Source: Rugalucina vietnamica (lineage: Eukaryota > Mollusca > Bivalvia > Lucinida > Lucinidae). From it: 64,000 bases of DNA. Location of the stretch: assembly GCA_964017185.1 (NCBI GenBank), contig OZ024878.1, positions 13,773,351 to 13,837,350 on the forward strand, given 5' to 3'. This document shows positions 45,909-56,389 of the stretch, one piece after another (position 1 is the first letter of the stretch; each line of letters starts with the position of its first letter). Under the pieces are notes generated by a model. The model saw only the letters and a program-made list of their open reading frames with translations. It did not search any database and had not been told where the DNA came from. A program made the position numbers and the translations under genes.

Positions 45909-47698
45909 CGAGGGGTGATCGAAAAGTACGTATAAAAATGCTGTAAAATAAGTTTGCGTCAACCGATTGATATGAAATTTAGTACGAATAAACATTGGTC
46001 CTTTCGTAATTAAATGCCATTCTCATTTTAAAACAATGACGTCAGACGTTCATGCACGAGGCAGCGTAATGACGTCACTTCACGTGACCCGGCGCACCTG
46101 TACCCCTGGGTTGACTTTGTTAATGTATTTGGTGGGGTTAGGGAAGTTGGTCGACATTTTTAATGGAAACTAATTTTCTAACATTAATTGACCATTTTTC
46201 GAAAATGTACGGCATTCTGATGCTTTATCTACTAATACGGTGAAATTGAATGCAACAGGTTAGCGTAAAATATGCAAGAACGTCGATTTCATTTTGTAAA
46301 CTTAAATTCAATACCTTGTTTTCTGACCGATGTTTAACGAAATGATAAAATACTGGCATAAACTATAAGTAGTAGAGACAATGTCAAGAATAGATATGTT
46401 TCGAGCTTGCAGTAAATATATACTTTTAAAATAATGACTTCCCGAAAATGCAACATTTTCGAAAATCTTAACAGTTTTGTCTATTTGACACAGTCGGTAT
46501 TTGCAAGACTCTACAGACAAATCCATTCGATAAACAACCTCGTAACTTTACAAATATAAGCCGTGTACGTTGCAGTTAATGAGTATTGGTGCTATTACAT
46601 TTGCGCACATTTTTCAAAAATTTCGTTTGCGCACAGTTTTCATTTGCGCACAGAAATGTATATCATTTGCGCACAGTTTTAGTGTTACATTTGCGCGCAT
46701 GTTTTTGCACCTCTTCCTAGGACAGCTGCTGGTAGTTTAATATATCAAGGTACCGTAAATAAAATATCAGCACAGTTACCCTTGTTCACCGACATAGAGA
46801 TGGAATTGGCAAGCTTTGATATAACCACGTTTGGCCAACCTGCTACTGCTGCTTCTCAAAGTCCAGATTCAAATGCGTTACATCCAAAGTCACGTCGAAC
46901 TTAGCACAAACTTCAGTCAAGTGACGAAACATGTGTTCATAGTACTGCTTTGTCTTGGATGGCAACAAGAAAAAAAAAACAAAAAACATGGAACACACTG
47001 TCCATTTTAGTAAGCATGTATTGAAAACAACTGGTAGAAATATTTTGGGCAAAACTGGAAAGATCTATCACCGAACAGAAGCACATCTTGGTTCATAAAT
47101 TTATTTATTATTTTTTTTATTTTATTTATTTATTTATTTATCTATTTATTTTCAGTTCTGAACATCACAATCAATCTCAGTTTGTGTGTCAGAAATATGA
47201 ATCATGAGGCAAGATGTATCCGCGGCTTTGACTGGAAATGAGGGCTTGCTTGGCTTGTCTATGCAGTCTTGCGAGCGCAAACATACCATTTACCTTAGAA
47301 AATCTGATGTGCGCAAATGTAACATTTACCTAGGAAAAGTGTGTGCGCAAACGATAATGATTACCTGGGAAAATTGTGTGCGCAAATGAACCACATTCTT
47401 TCAAAAATGTGCGCAAATGTACTGCCACCTGAGTAGGCATACGCAATCAAAACGGGTGTTACAATACTTTGAACTAAGAAGTATTTTGTAATAAGAATAC
47501 AATTTCGACGTTACGTTGCAACGCAACAGCTGCAACGCACGTGCGCGTTTTATGCATGCGTTATTGCAATGGATTAATTACATATATATTGCTAAATAAA
47601 TGCATTATTTGATGTTTTCATTTTGATGTTTTCATCTCGAAATAACAAAAGATAAAGAAATGACAACATTTTTATACGAACTTTCCGATCACCCCACG
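45909..47698. mobile_element. MLE3, mariner-like non-autonomous element, 1,790 bp
   Basis: Flanked by TA. Left end cgaggggtgatcgaaaagt, right end (inverted) cgtggggtgatcggaaagtt; both continue with cgtataaaaatg. No transposase frame. It carries a nested foldback at 46590-47430. Confidence 0.85.
46590..47430. mobile_element. Foldback with arrays of TTTGCGCACA in its arms
   Basis: Left arm 46600-46705 holds five CATTTGCGCACA-type units; right arm 47270-47425 holds five inverted TGTGCGCAAATG units. The centre 46710-47265 has no repeat. It lies inside MLE3. Multiple short terminal sub-repeats are typical of foldback elements. Confidence 0.75.
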
Positions 47699-48338
47699 TA
47701 CTAAATCAACCGTCTTCTGTAATATGTATAGATTGGTTAGTGGCGTACCCGTCGGTCGAAAGTCGAGCTGAAACCATGCCGGGTGGTGCCGGTACCGTTG
47801 CGCTTCTGGGAAGAAAGTGCTATAATATTAAATATTGATCAAGCTATCCAATCACGACTGTCCCATTTATTATTAATAACGTATTCAGTTTGATACAAAT
47901 AAAACTGACTGATCTGTTTGCGCTGTGATTTTCTACAAGATATTCAGACGTTATGTTAATTAAAGCATCGCAGCCAAGTGGGTATTATTGAACTCTGCCA
48001 ATATTCAATAATGCAGGCCAAAGTACAGTACACGGGGTACATGTAGAAGATCCCTTGATTACATTTTTTTCTCCATAACAAATATATTGGTATATTCAAT
48101 TGCGGAATAGCCATTCAGTTTATTTTTTCCATCACGCATTGCTTATCAAAACTGGAAAAAAAAGTTCATACAGTTCAAGAACCCATCTGTCTAAATATGC
48201 CAAATATGGGAGACCGTATAACAAGCCTGAATTTCAGCTAGAAGCTCGACATAGATCTGCCCCTTACCTATTATAAATAGATACTCGTTGTTGGTTGTTG
48301 CCGCGCCAATCATGTTTCAAACGCCAAGAGTTTTAGTT
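47699..48338. other. Intergenic, nothing recognised
   Basis: No gene or repeat family seen. Confidence 0.6.
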
Positions 48339-48546
48339 CAGGAAAACATGTCCGCGAAATGTATACCCCCTCACACCCAACTTTTTATTTATATAGTAAA
48401 GTGGGATTTACAGGTGTATAATTATCTACAATCTATGTTTTGAGCAAAAATAAGGAAACAAAAATGCTTAAAAAAACCTACTGAAAATTTTCAATTTTTA
48501 CATCATAAGAAAAATCTGCATATTACATGGGCGTGTTTTCGTAATG
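48339..48546. mobile_element. FB3 foldback, copy 7, core deleted
   Basis: ggaaaacatgtccgcgaaat ... 'acaatctatgttttgagc' ... tacatgggcgtgttttcg; the left half of the central palindrome is missing. Confidence 0.85.
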
Positions 48547-49020
48547 TATTAATACAATAGTATCAAGGAGTCCATGATAGTGATTTCTCTGGTGTTTTAA
48601 ACGGGTTTAGTTTGTTCTCTACTTATACTAAAAGTCAGTATTAAATGGACATGCGAAAACATTAGTGTCTACTTGCAATATCGTTGCCGAGTACGTCGTT
48701 GCTGGGTACGGTTTATATCATTGCGGAGTACGGTTGTTGTCGTTATAGCAGTTTTAAAGAAAGAGTTATCCTTATTTGTTTAAAAACATGTCTGCGAAAA
48801 TGCTGATCAAAAAGCGGGTACGCATTGGTACCAGGCCAAGAAACAACTTCTACCACTCATTCGGTCTTGTAAAGTGGCAAATATTGAAAAAGTGATCAAA
48901 TAATTCAAGATTCCCATTGCTGAAAGTTATTAATTATTTGTATTGTAAGTACTGATAATGCGATCACGCACATCTGACCATGATGGCTTCAATAAACACT
49001 AGCCATCGTTTTTCTATATA
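48547..49020. other. Intergenic, nothing recognised
   Basis: Degenerate 'gttgcNgagtacg' units at 48680-48740. No gene. Confidence 0.6.
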
Positions 49021-49259
49021 AATGAGCCGCCACATGGGAAAACCAATAATCTGCATAGGCGAAAACAAAGACGCAGATCAGCTTCGCGGTAACCGCGAAG
49101 CTGATCAGCGCCTTTGTTTTCGCTACTCGGATAGTACAATTCCTCTTCTACTTAAATCCGAAATTTCAAGCTTCTAGCTCTTTTCTGTGCTTGTACAGGT
49201 CGGTTTGCGTCGGACCTGTTCGGAAACCACATTGTTGGTTTTCCCACGAGGCGGCGCAA
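49021..49259. mobile_element. FB1 MITE, copy 13
   Basis: gagccgccacatgggaaaac ... cacgaggcggcgcaaa. Core ttcgcggtaaccgcgaa is perfect. Confidence 0.95.
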
Positions 49260-49969
49260 ATCTATAAATCGTATTTGGTCCTCAGAACACGGCTTCGATC
49301 TTTGGTTAAGCTCCAGAATATTGAAAAGAGGCCTGAATTACAATATTTTCCAGAGACAGACGGTGAATTAGGAGAACCATCAGCTTGTTTGCTAAGTTTT
49401 TCTTTTAAGGGAAGTGGGCCCTAAAGGAGTTTCAATATAAGCGCAGTCGGGCGACATCAAAATACACATACAAGGCAAAGAAAATTGTAATCTTGTAAAA
49501 ACGGATGCATGATTTTGTACTTGCATTGTATTTGGCGAGGCGAAGTACAAATCACTTGCAGTTGCATACCGACTAGCATTATTTTTGAACAATTTGCCCA
49601 TTCAACGGCATGCTGCAATACAATACAGGAAGTAATTGATCAGAAAGTGAAATAGTTTTAATTTTTCTAATCTTGACCTTAAACTGTTTAAGTTTTGACT
49701 AGCACTTAACCATAATATGAAACTTAATACGAAAGCACATTAAAATATCAAAAAAAAAAAAAATCCAAAAAACAACATCCCCCAAAAATGAAATTCTGAA
49801 ATTAGAAATCCTTGCTTGCCGGGACGTCAGTATAATACTGTATCCATAGAAAAGAATGAGGGGACAGAATGCAGGTAATTAAAATAAATTTCATTATTGT
49901 ATAGGGTTCCCGCCAATTTGGGCCTAAAGAAATAGATGAGCTGCTAAAGCTTATACATACGCTCAGACT
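49260..49969. other. Intergenic, nothing recognised
   Basis: No gene. The short open frame after FB1 copy 13 (RTRLRSLVKLQNIEKRPELQ) resembles nothing known to me. Confidence 0.5.
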
Positions 49970-50029
49970 GACTGTCCATCTGATTACTGATTATGGTTAA
50001 CCGCTGAGGTCTGCCCAGGAAAAGCGGTT

Positions 50030-50225
50030 CAAGTCAAATCATCCATACGTATAATAAGCCTTTGTGGCTTACTTGGATGGTTATATTTGAAGCACTTGTT
50101 GGATGTCATGGCATCTTCAATTTGGGTGTAAATTTCTCCCATAAAATGGAGACAACGGCCCGACATGACCATAGCCGTTGACTGCGGCGCTAAGTATTAA
50201 TTCAAACAATTAACAAACAAACAAA
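50030..50225 (+). mobile_element. Diverged SINE, about 190 bp
   Basis: 'aaatcatccatacgtataat', 'gtggcttacttggatggtta', 'cgacatgaccatagccgttg' then aacaaacaaac. Aligns by eye to the inverse copy at 54560-54725 (atcatccattcatataagc; ttgcttacttgggttcaag; gaccataactgttgactggg). Confidence 0.65.
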
Positions 50226-50449
50226 TTATTGTATAAGTATCTAGTTTGTAAACCTGATAATTTCGAATAAACTTCCTCTCAGGTTGTAATAAAACAAGGT
50301 GAGCGTTGTAGTAACTTTGCTTGGTTTATTCTATAAAACATTTAGATAGAGAACTTACCCTCCAGAAGGCTTATTTTCCATACACATGCCTGTCACAGTA
50401 AACGCGATAAGCAAAACCACTGCATTGCCAATACATTCTTAACTACGAT

Positions 50450-50690
50450 TTGAGCCGCCGCGTGAGAAAATCAACAATCTGCATATGCGAAAACAAAGAC
50501 GCAGATCAGCTGTGCAGTAACTGCACAGCTGATCAGCGCCTTTGTTTTCGCTTCACGGATAGTACAACTTCTCTTTTACTTGTATCCAAATTGTCAAGCT
50601 TCTAGCTCTTTTCTGTGACTGTACAGGCCGGTTTGTGTCGGACCTGGTAGAAACTCCAAATTGTTGTTTTTCTCTTGCAAAGGCTCATTT
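50450..50690. mobile_element. FB1 MITE, copy 14
   Basis: tgagccgccgcgtgagaaaa ... cttgcaaaggctca. Core gtgcagtaactgcac, the alternative palindrome. Confidence 0.93.
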
Positions 50691-50810
50691 CGTCTTTAAC
50701 TATATCCTGACTTGATCCATGTATGGATGCTGAATGCTAGTGGCTTCGTAACAAAGTCATAATGATGTTCGATTAGTCAATAGTTCTAAGCAGGTATTAT
50801 TGCACAAAAA

Positions 50811-51038
50811 GGAGCCATTACATGAGAAAACCAGATTTTTGCGTATGCCAAAGCAAAGACGCAGATCAGCTGTGCAGTGACTGTACATCTGATCAGCGCC
50901 TTTTTTCGCTTTTCGGATAGAACAATTCATCTTCTACCTATATCCGGAATTTGAAACTTCTAGTCTTCTTCTGTGACCGTACAGACCAGTGTTTGTGTCA
51001 GACCAAGTCGGGACTCCGAAGTCTTGGGTCGCGGCTCA
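50811..51038. mobile_element. FB1 MITE, copy 15
   Basis: gagccattacatgagaaaac ... tgggtcgcggctcaat. Core gtgcagtgactgtac, one step from the GTGCAG palindrome. Confidence 0.9.
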
Positions 51039-51269
51039 ATAAGACAGCCGATATTGCTTATCTTGTAAGAACAAAAAATACAAAGACAGCATTTTAAGTG
51101 CGTGTTTCAATGCGGTTTTATCATCTTTCATATAATAATTTGATATTTTTTCTTGTTGCTTTGACATTAATTACACACCGTGTCTTAAAATAAAGAAACC
51201 TGTATCATAAACACTCATTAAAGCTTAAACCAAGGACGAGCTAAGTCATCTCATCTAAACACAAACCAT
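51039..51269. other. Intergenic, nothing recognised
   Basis: Short AT-rich gap. Confidence 0.5.
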
Positions 51270-52443
51270 TACGAAAACACATGCCCATGCAATATATACA
51301 AGGAATTTCGGAGATTGAAAAATCATTAATTTTTCAGATGACAAATTTTGATATTTTTCTCGTTTTTCCTGAAAACATGGATTATGGGTACACGTTAAAA
51401 CCGCCTCGCCGAAGCTGTTCTGACGAGTACCCACAATCTATGTTTTGGACCAAAAGTAATATACAACTATTTCATACCTTCCCGTGTAACAGTCAAAACT
51501 ATCACCCCGAGGTGCTGTGGATGACCCGATGAACTGTTGCCTGAGGCCGAAGGCCGAGGGCAACAGTTCATCGGGTCATCCACAGCTCCGAGGGGTGATA
51601 GTTATGACTGTCACACAGGAAGGTTTGAAATAGTTGTTTTATTACCCAACTCAAACTTAATACCATACGCATACTACATGTATATTATGACAAGACTGGT
51701 TGTAACATTAAATGTTAAAAGTGAAAATAAGGTTGAAACATGCTCATATCCTGGTTTTGTTGTACAGATCATGTTTGCTTGTTTGATTCTGATTTGCTTG
51801 TTTGTTTACTTGCTTGAAGGTTTGGCACTTAAGTTGATTTACTTGTTTGCTTATTTTACTGTTTTTGTTTTGTTTATTCTGTTTGTTTCTTTGGTTCATT
51901 TTTTTGTTTGTATGATTGTTTGTTTAATGTGTTTTATTCCATTTTTGTTTGTTTTGCTTGTTTGTTTTGTTTGTTTTGTTAGTTTTTTTGTTTCTGTTTT
52001 CTTAGATTATTTGTGATTAATGCTTGGTTTGAATTGTTTGTTTTATGTTTGTTTGTTTGCTTGTTTTTGTTTGTTTGGTCATATGTTTTGTTTGTTTGTT
52101 TGATTTATTTGTTTGTTGTTTGCTTTTGATTACTTTTTGTTTGACAATATTTGCAGGTATACAGGCAGTATAAAAGCATGCAGTATAAAAGCATGCAAAG
52201 CATGTCACTTGACTGGGAAACAGTAAAAACTGTTGCACATGAAACAGTTCGTCACATGACACGAAACAGTTCATTGAAACTGGTTTAAACTGGGTTTAAC
52301 TAAAATTGTTTAAAAAACAGCCTGAAATGTTTTATTTCTCTTTATATAGTATGTTGGGTAATAAGAAAAAATGTATACCCCTGTATACCCCAGTTTTACT
52401 TAAAAGTGGGGTATAAGAGGGTATATTGCATGTTATCGTGATG
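51270..52443. mobile_element. FB3 foldback, copy 8, split by an insertion
   Basis: Left part 51270-51456 (acgaaaacacatgcccatgc ... gttttggaccaaaagtaat). Right part about 52361-52443 (aagaaaaaatgtatacccct ... attgcatgttatcgtgatg). gtaat is repeated at the junctions. Confidence 0.8.
51457..52360. mobile_element. About 900-bp insertion in FB3 with a long hairpin
   Basis: A hairpin at 51457-51650 has arms of about 85 bp (ctatcaccccgaggtgctgt / cagctccgaggggtgatag) pivoting on gaggccgaaggccgag. The rest (51775-52135) is degenerate TTTG repeats, then 'gcagtataaaagcatg' twice and the mirrored 'aaacagttcgtcacatgac' / 'gacacgaaacagttcattg'. The 159-residue hydrophobic frame here comes from the TTTG repeats. 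Confidence 0.7.
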
Positions 52444-52469
52444 CAAGGGACAAAACAACCAAAATGCAT

Positions 52470-53671
52470 ACATATACTGACGTCAACAAAAAACGCCTCA
52501 GTCAACTTTGGCACGTCATACTGCCAAGATTAACAACTTTAATTATTTTAAATATTTGTCATATATTTTGCTTACCTTTTACGCATTCGGAAATGCTGAA
52601 ACGGAATTATTCAGACAGCTGCTTGAAAAATGACATACTGTTGAAAACATACACCCCTCACAAAATCCCTTTTCTGTTCATGAACCAGATTATCAGGCAT
52701 CGCTTCTTTCGATTACTGAAAACCTCCGTTGCAACACCTACACATAAGCCATAGAGTGGGATATCCATACGTGACCATATGTTGTTGAAACACATTTTTT
52801 GAAAACCGAATTTCGTTCTCTAGCGTTATTGACGTCGATGCAGCTAATGATCAATGCTTAAATGGCAATCGCTGTCTAAATGGTGAAAAAGTTTTCAAAG
52901 GCTATCCTGGCATGGCTTTTTGACAAAGAATAGTTTCTATTGTTACTTCTCATGCCTTTCATCGTGAACCGAACGTCCTTACGGATAACGTGTATTTGAC
53001 GTCTAGGGAAATAAGCGTCAGAATACCATTGCTCCATTCTTGGCTATTCATTTGAAATAATGCGACTACGTTATGAAAATTAACTCAAGGTGTGCATCCA
53101 AATATAACGGCATCGTTTTTGAAATGTTTCATCATTAGAATTCGTAATCATAAAAGACGTCGACGTCAAAACGATTTTGCTATAGAAGCGTCGTGGAAAG
53201 AGGTAAGGTAACAAAAATTGATAGAGGGAATCTTATGCCGAGGCGAACGATGGTCCCGGACTATGGAGTCGGTTTGAACGCCAGCAACCGAACAATATCA
53301 ATTTTTCGTTCCGTCTGTTTCTTTTCTTGTGAAAATTCCCTATGTTATTTTCGTTATTTCAACTTCACGTAGTCAAGTAATTTTACGTTTGAAAATTTTG
53401 ATGTTCTTAAAGTTGTAAAACGACTTTGCACGGCTTTCAAGAATTTTCACGTCAAAAACGTCTGTACAGTGACGTCAGGATGCATTTTTAAAAATGGTGC
53501 ACCCACGCAAGTTTTGAGAAAAGTACGCATGTTAACCAAATTCGGTTTATGCTATACCATAAGAGAACGTAAAAATAAGGAAAATGCAAATTTTGTTCAT
53601 ATTGTATATCTATTGGCCAAGTTATGCAACATTTTCGATGAGGCGTTTTTTATTGACGTCAGTATATAAAT
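52470..53671. mobile_element. Inverted-repeat element, about 1.2 kb, rich in GACGTC
   Basis: Left end tactgacgtcaacaaaaaac, gcctca; right end (inverted) tactgacgtcaataaaaaac, gcctca. Further in, the similarity weakens. Interior has repeated gacgtc (about 52828, 52998, 53157, 53163, 53472) but no coding similarity. Confidence 0.7.
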
Positions 53672-53934
53672 TATGGCAAATCGTCGTGGCGAATTTCATT
53701 ATAACAAACCAAACTCATATAAATAAGAATTACTCATTTTAAAAAGAAATTCTGCTTGGTCACAAGCTCTGCTCAGTCCATTTGTGACGAACAGAATTTT
53801 CCATCATTATCGTTTGGATGAGTCTACTTTCAGGTTTGAATTTCAATGTTATTTCATTTTTTTTTTATTTTTTTTTTAGGACATTCCTCTACGTAATCAG
53901 AAAAGTCACAGATGGGCCGCCGTGTTCTGCGTAA
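53672..53934. repeat. Diverged repeat shared with 55520-55740
   Basis: 'gaattttccatcattatcgt', 'ggatgagtctactttcagg' and later 'gtcacagatgggccgccgtg' recur as 'ggattttcccatcattat', 'ggatgagtccactttcact' and 'tagatgggatgccgcattc' at 55540-55690. Confidence 0.6.
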
Positions 53935-53935
53935 T

Positions 53936-54186
53936 CAGGTCCCGAGGTTATCAAAAATTATCATGCAATGCTCAGCTGAGACTAAAGTTTAAACTTCTCA
54001 TAAAAACCGAAATGGCCCTAACAGATTGAAATTTCAGGTTTAAACCACCAAAGCCTGTAATTTGTCCTGCTCATAAATGTTAAAATGCCAACAGTTGTTG
54101 GCATTTTAACATTTATGAGCAGGATAACTTTTAGTTTCAGCCGCAGTGAGTTGAGCATGACAAAAGTTGTATAACCTCGGGGCCAG
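53936..54186. mobile_element. FB2 foldback, copy 5
   Basis: ggtcccgaggttatcaaaaa ... gttgtataacctcggggcc. Central arms 'tcctgctcataaatgttaaa' / 'tttaacatttatgagcagga' around caacagttgttg. Confidence 0.9.
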
Positions 54187-54340
54187 GACTCCAATGGACA
54201 CCAAATAACAAATGTGTTTGAAATAAAATGTCAGTTTCCGCCGTTTAGTAGAATCTTGGGTCCACAAGAGCACAACTACTTGGGGTCCGTAATTTTGATT
54301 CCATTCTTTCTGTTTAAACGATAGTGAGGAAACTTTAAAA

Positions 54341-54531
54341 TCGCCAAGAAGACACAGTTATTATCGTTATGTAACAGTGAATCGCCAAAATCGCCAAGAA
54401 GACACAGTTATTATCGTTATGTAACAGTGAATCGCCAAAATCGCCAAGAAGACACGGTTATTATCGTTATGTAACAGTGAATCGCCAAAATCGCCAAGAA
54501 GACACATTTATTATCGTTATGTAACATATCT
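54341..54531. repeat. 50-bp minisatellite, four units
   Basis: tcgccaagaagacac starts at 54341, 54391, 54441 and 54491, exactly 50 bp apart. Units differ by one or two bases only. Confidence 0.97.
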
Positions 54532-54559
54532 ACCGTGTCCCCAGAAAGAATGTTTTTGT

Positions 54560-54725
54560 CGGTTTGTTTTTACGTCCCAGTCAACAGTTATGGTCGTTTC
54601 GAGACATTGCCTCTAATCTATGGGACTTCTACCCAACGTAGGGGCGTCATGACATGCGAAATGCGAAACACTTGAACCCAAGTAAGCAACAAAAGCTTAT
54701 ATGAATGGATGATTTTTAAACCACT
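54560..54725 (-). mobile_element. SINE copy, inverse to 50030-50225
   Basis: Minus strand ends 'ctgttgactgggacgtaaaa' followed by acaaacc; body 'tagaagtcccatagattaga' and 'cttacttgggttcaagtgtt'. Confidence 0.65.
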
Positions 54726-55241
54726 TTTATAAGCTTTTATAGTGTTCATACTATCACATCAGACGGAAATCATTTCTGTGAATAAATTCATTTGATGAAC
54801 TTGCCATCGATTCAATCATTCGTTTAATGAGGAAATAAATCCGATCATTTCAGAAATGACAATGACATTTGCTACTCATTAGATGAAAAGTAAGAATAGA
54901 AGATCCAGGAATCGCGGATACAATTAAATTCAAAGTCCCAACCCAGACACCAGGCAGAAAAGGACGTACAGCACAAAATCATCACAGGACTTTTAACAGC
55001 ATGCACGAAGAGCAAGATGACTAGCTCTTTCCCAACAAGGTAGTCAGTCGGCTAGCACCAACTATAAACAAAGGTAGCTGTTACAACACTGTTACAAGAC
55101 AGAATAATTAGAACGGAACGCATGGATGTAAAGCACGACATAACCGTCTTCGTAATCCAGCTGTGAAAAAGTAGCATAATCATGAGTATTCATAAGTATT
55201 CATAAGTATTCACAAGTATTCATAATCAAATTCTTTGTCAT
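54726..55241. other. Intergenic, nothing recognised
   Basis: A short 'cataagtattca' triplet repeat at 55188-55222. No gene. Confidence 0.6.
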
Positions 55242-55480
55242 TTGTGCCGCCTCATGGGAAAACCAAAAATTTGCATATGCGAAAACAAAGGCGCAGATCA
55301 GCTTCGCGGCCGCCGCGAAGCTGATCAGCGCCTTTGTTTTCGCTACTCGGATAGTACAATTCCTCCTCTACTTCACTCCAAAATTTCAAGCTTCTAGCTC
55401 TTTTCTGTGACTGTACAGGTCGGTTTGTGTCGGACCTGTTCGGAAACCACATTGTTGGTTTTCCCCACGAGACGGCTCAT
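55242..55480. mobile_element. FB1 MITE, copy 16
   Basis: gtgccgcctcatgggaaaac ... cacgagacggctcat. Core ttcgcggccgccgcgaa: the centre has changed from GTAAC to GCCGC while the stem stays perfect. Confidence 0.95.
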
Positions 55481-55519
55481 TTGTCACATTATTTTTCTAC
55501 TCCGAGCTCATTTTACCAT

Positions 55520-55740
55520 TAACCCATATTTGACGAATGGATTTTCCCATCATTATAAATTGGATGAGTCCACTTTCACTCTTAGGGGAGGCAGGAGTGA
55601 TTTTTATTTTTTCCCCAATTTTTAGATGAAAATTCTCTAAGCAAACAAAATAGCCCTAGATGGGATGCCGCATTCTGCGGCGTCACATCTGGGGCTATTT
55701 TGTTTGCCTATGTCCCTTAAAAGGGACACCAGGCTTAAAT
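55520..55740. repeat. Repeat with hairpin, related to 53745-53940
   Basis: Hairpin 55644-55708 with arms gcaaacaaaatagccc / gggctattttgtttgc, and an inner gatgggatgccgcattctgcggcgtcacatc in two halves. Confidence 0.65.
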
Positions 55741-55752
55741 GAGTTAATAATA

Positions 55753-55953
55753 AAAGAGCCACCGCATAAGAAAACAAACAACATGCTTGGGCGAAAACAA
55801 AGGCGCAGATCAGCTGTGCAGTATTGTTTAGTACAATCCCTCTTCTTAAATCCGAAATTTCAACCTTCTAGCCTTTTTCTGTGATTGTACAGACCGGTTT
55901 GTGTCGGACCTGGTCGGAGACATAAACTGTTGGTTTTCTCGTGTCGCCGCTCA
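55753..55953. mobile_element. FB1 MITE, copy 17, hairpin half lost
   Basis: gagccaccgcataagaaaac ... cgtgtcgccgctcaag; core stops at 'agatcagctgtgcagta'. Confidence 0.88.
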
Positions 55954-56389
55954 AGCGATGAAGTTCCATGAGAAAGTTTATATATGTACTAGATCTTTAT
56001 TGTAAATAGCAGTCATAACGATTAGCGTATAAGCCAAACGCGCGCCAGGCGTGTTGACAAAAATGTAAAATTCAACATACGTCAGAGACACGTTAAAAAC
56101 GCATTACAAGCGCGTTTTGTACGCTTTGTGTACTTTCATATACGTCGCTGTAAGTGTAAGTCGGTGCGCGCTCCGCGCGCATTTTAATTTCTAGAAGCTC
56201 GGCGTGTCTCGGGCGTGCGTCTTATACGTTTCGAATAAGTTCTACGCGCGCTACAGTCGCGTCGAATACGCTTTGAACGCGTTTGGCGCACGTTTTTGGA
56301 CACGCCAGTGTACGCTACATTCGCGTTCCGATTCTACGAGATATTGCTTCAGTAACGTGTCCAAAGCGTGTATGTACGACAGCCGGGTA
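55954..56389. other. CpG- and GCGC-rich stretch, no gene
   Basis: Many GCGTG/CACGC and ACGC units (cgcgccaggcgtgttg, cgcgcgctacagtcgcgtcg). Similar composition returns at 58546-58780, suggesting an outer, diverged part of the large inverted repeat. Confidence 0.5.

Noticed and set aside
51537-52016. 159-residue hydrophobic, apparently multi-pass membrane protein
   Set aside because: The Phe/Val/Cys/Leu-rich part is a translation of degenerate TTTG repeats, and the start lies in a hairpin arm.
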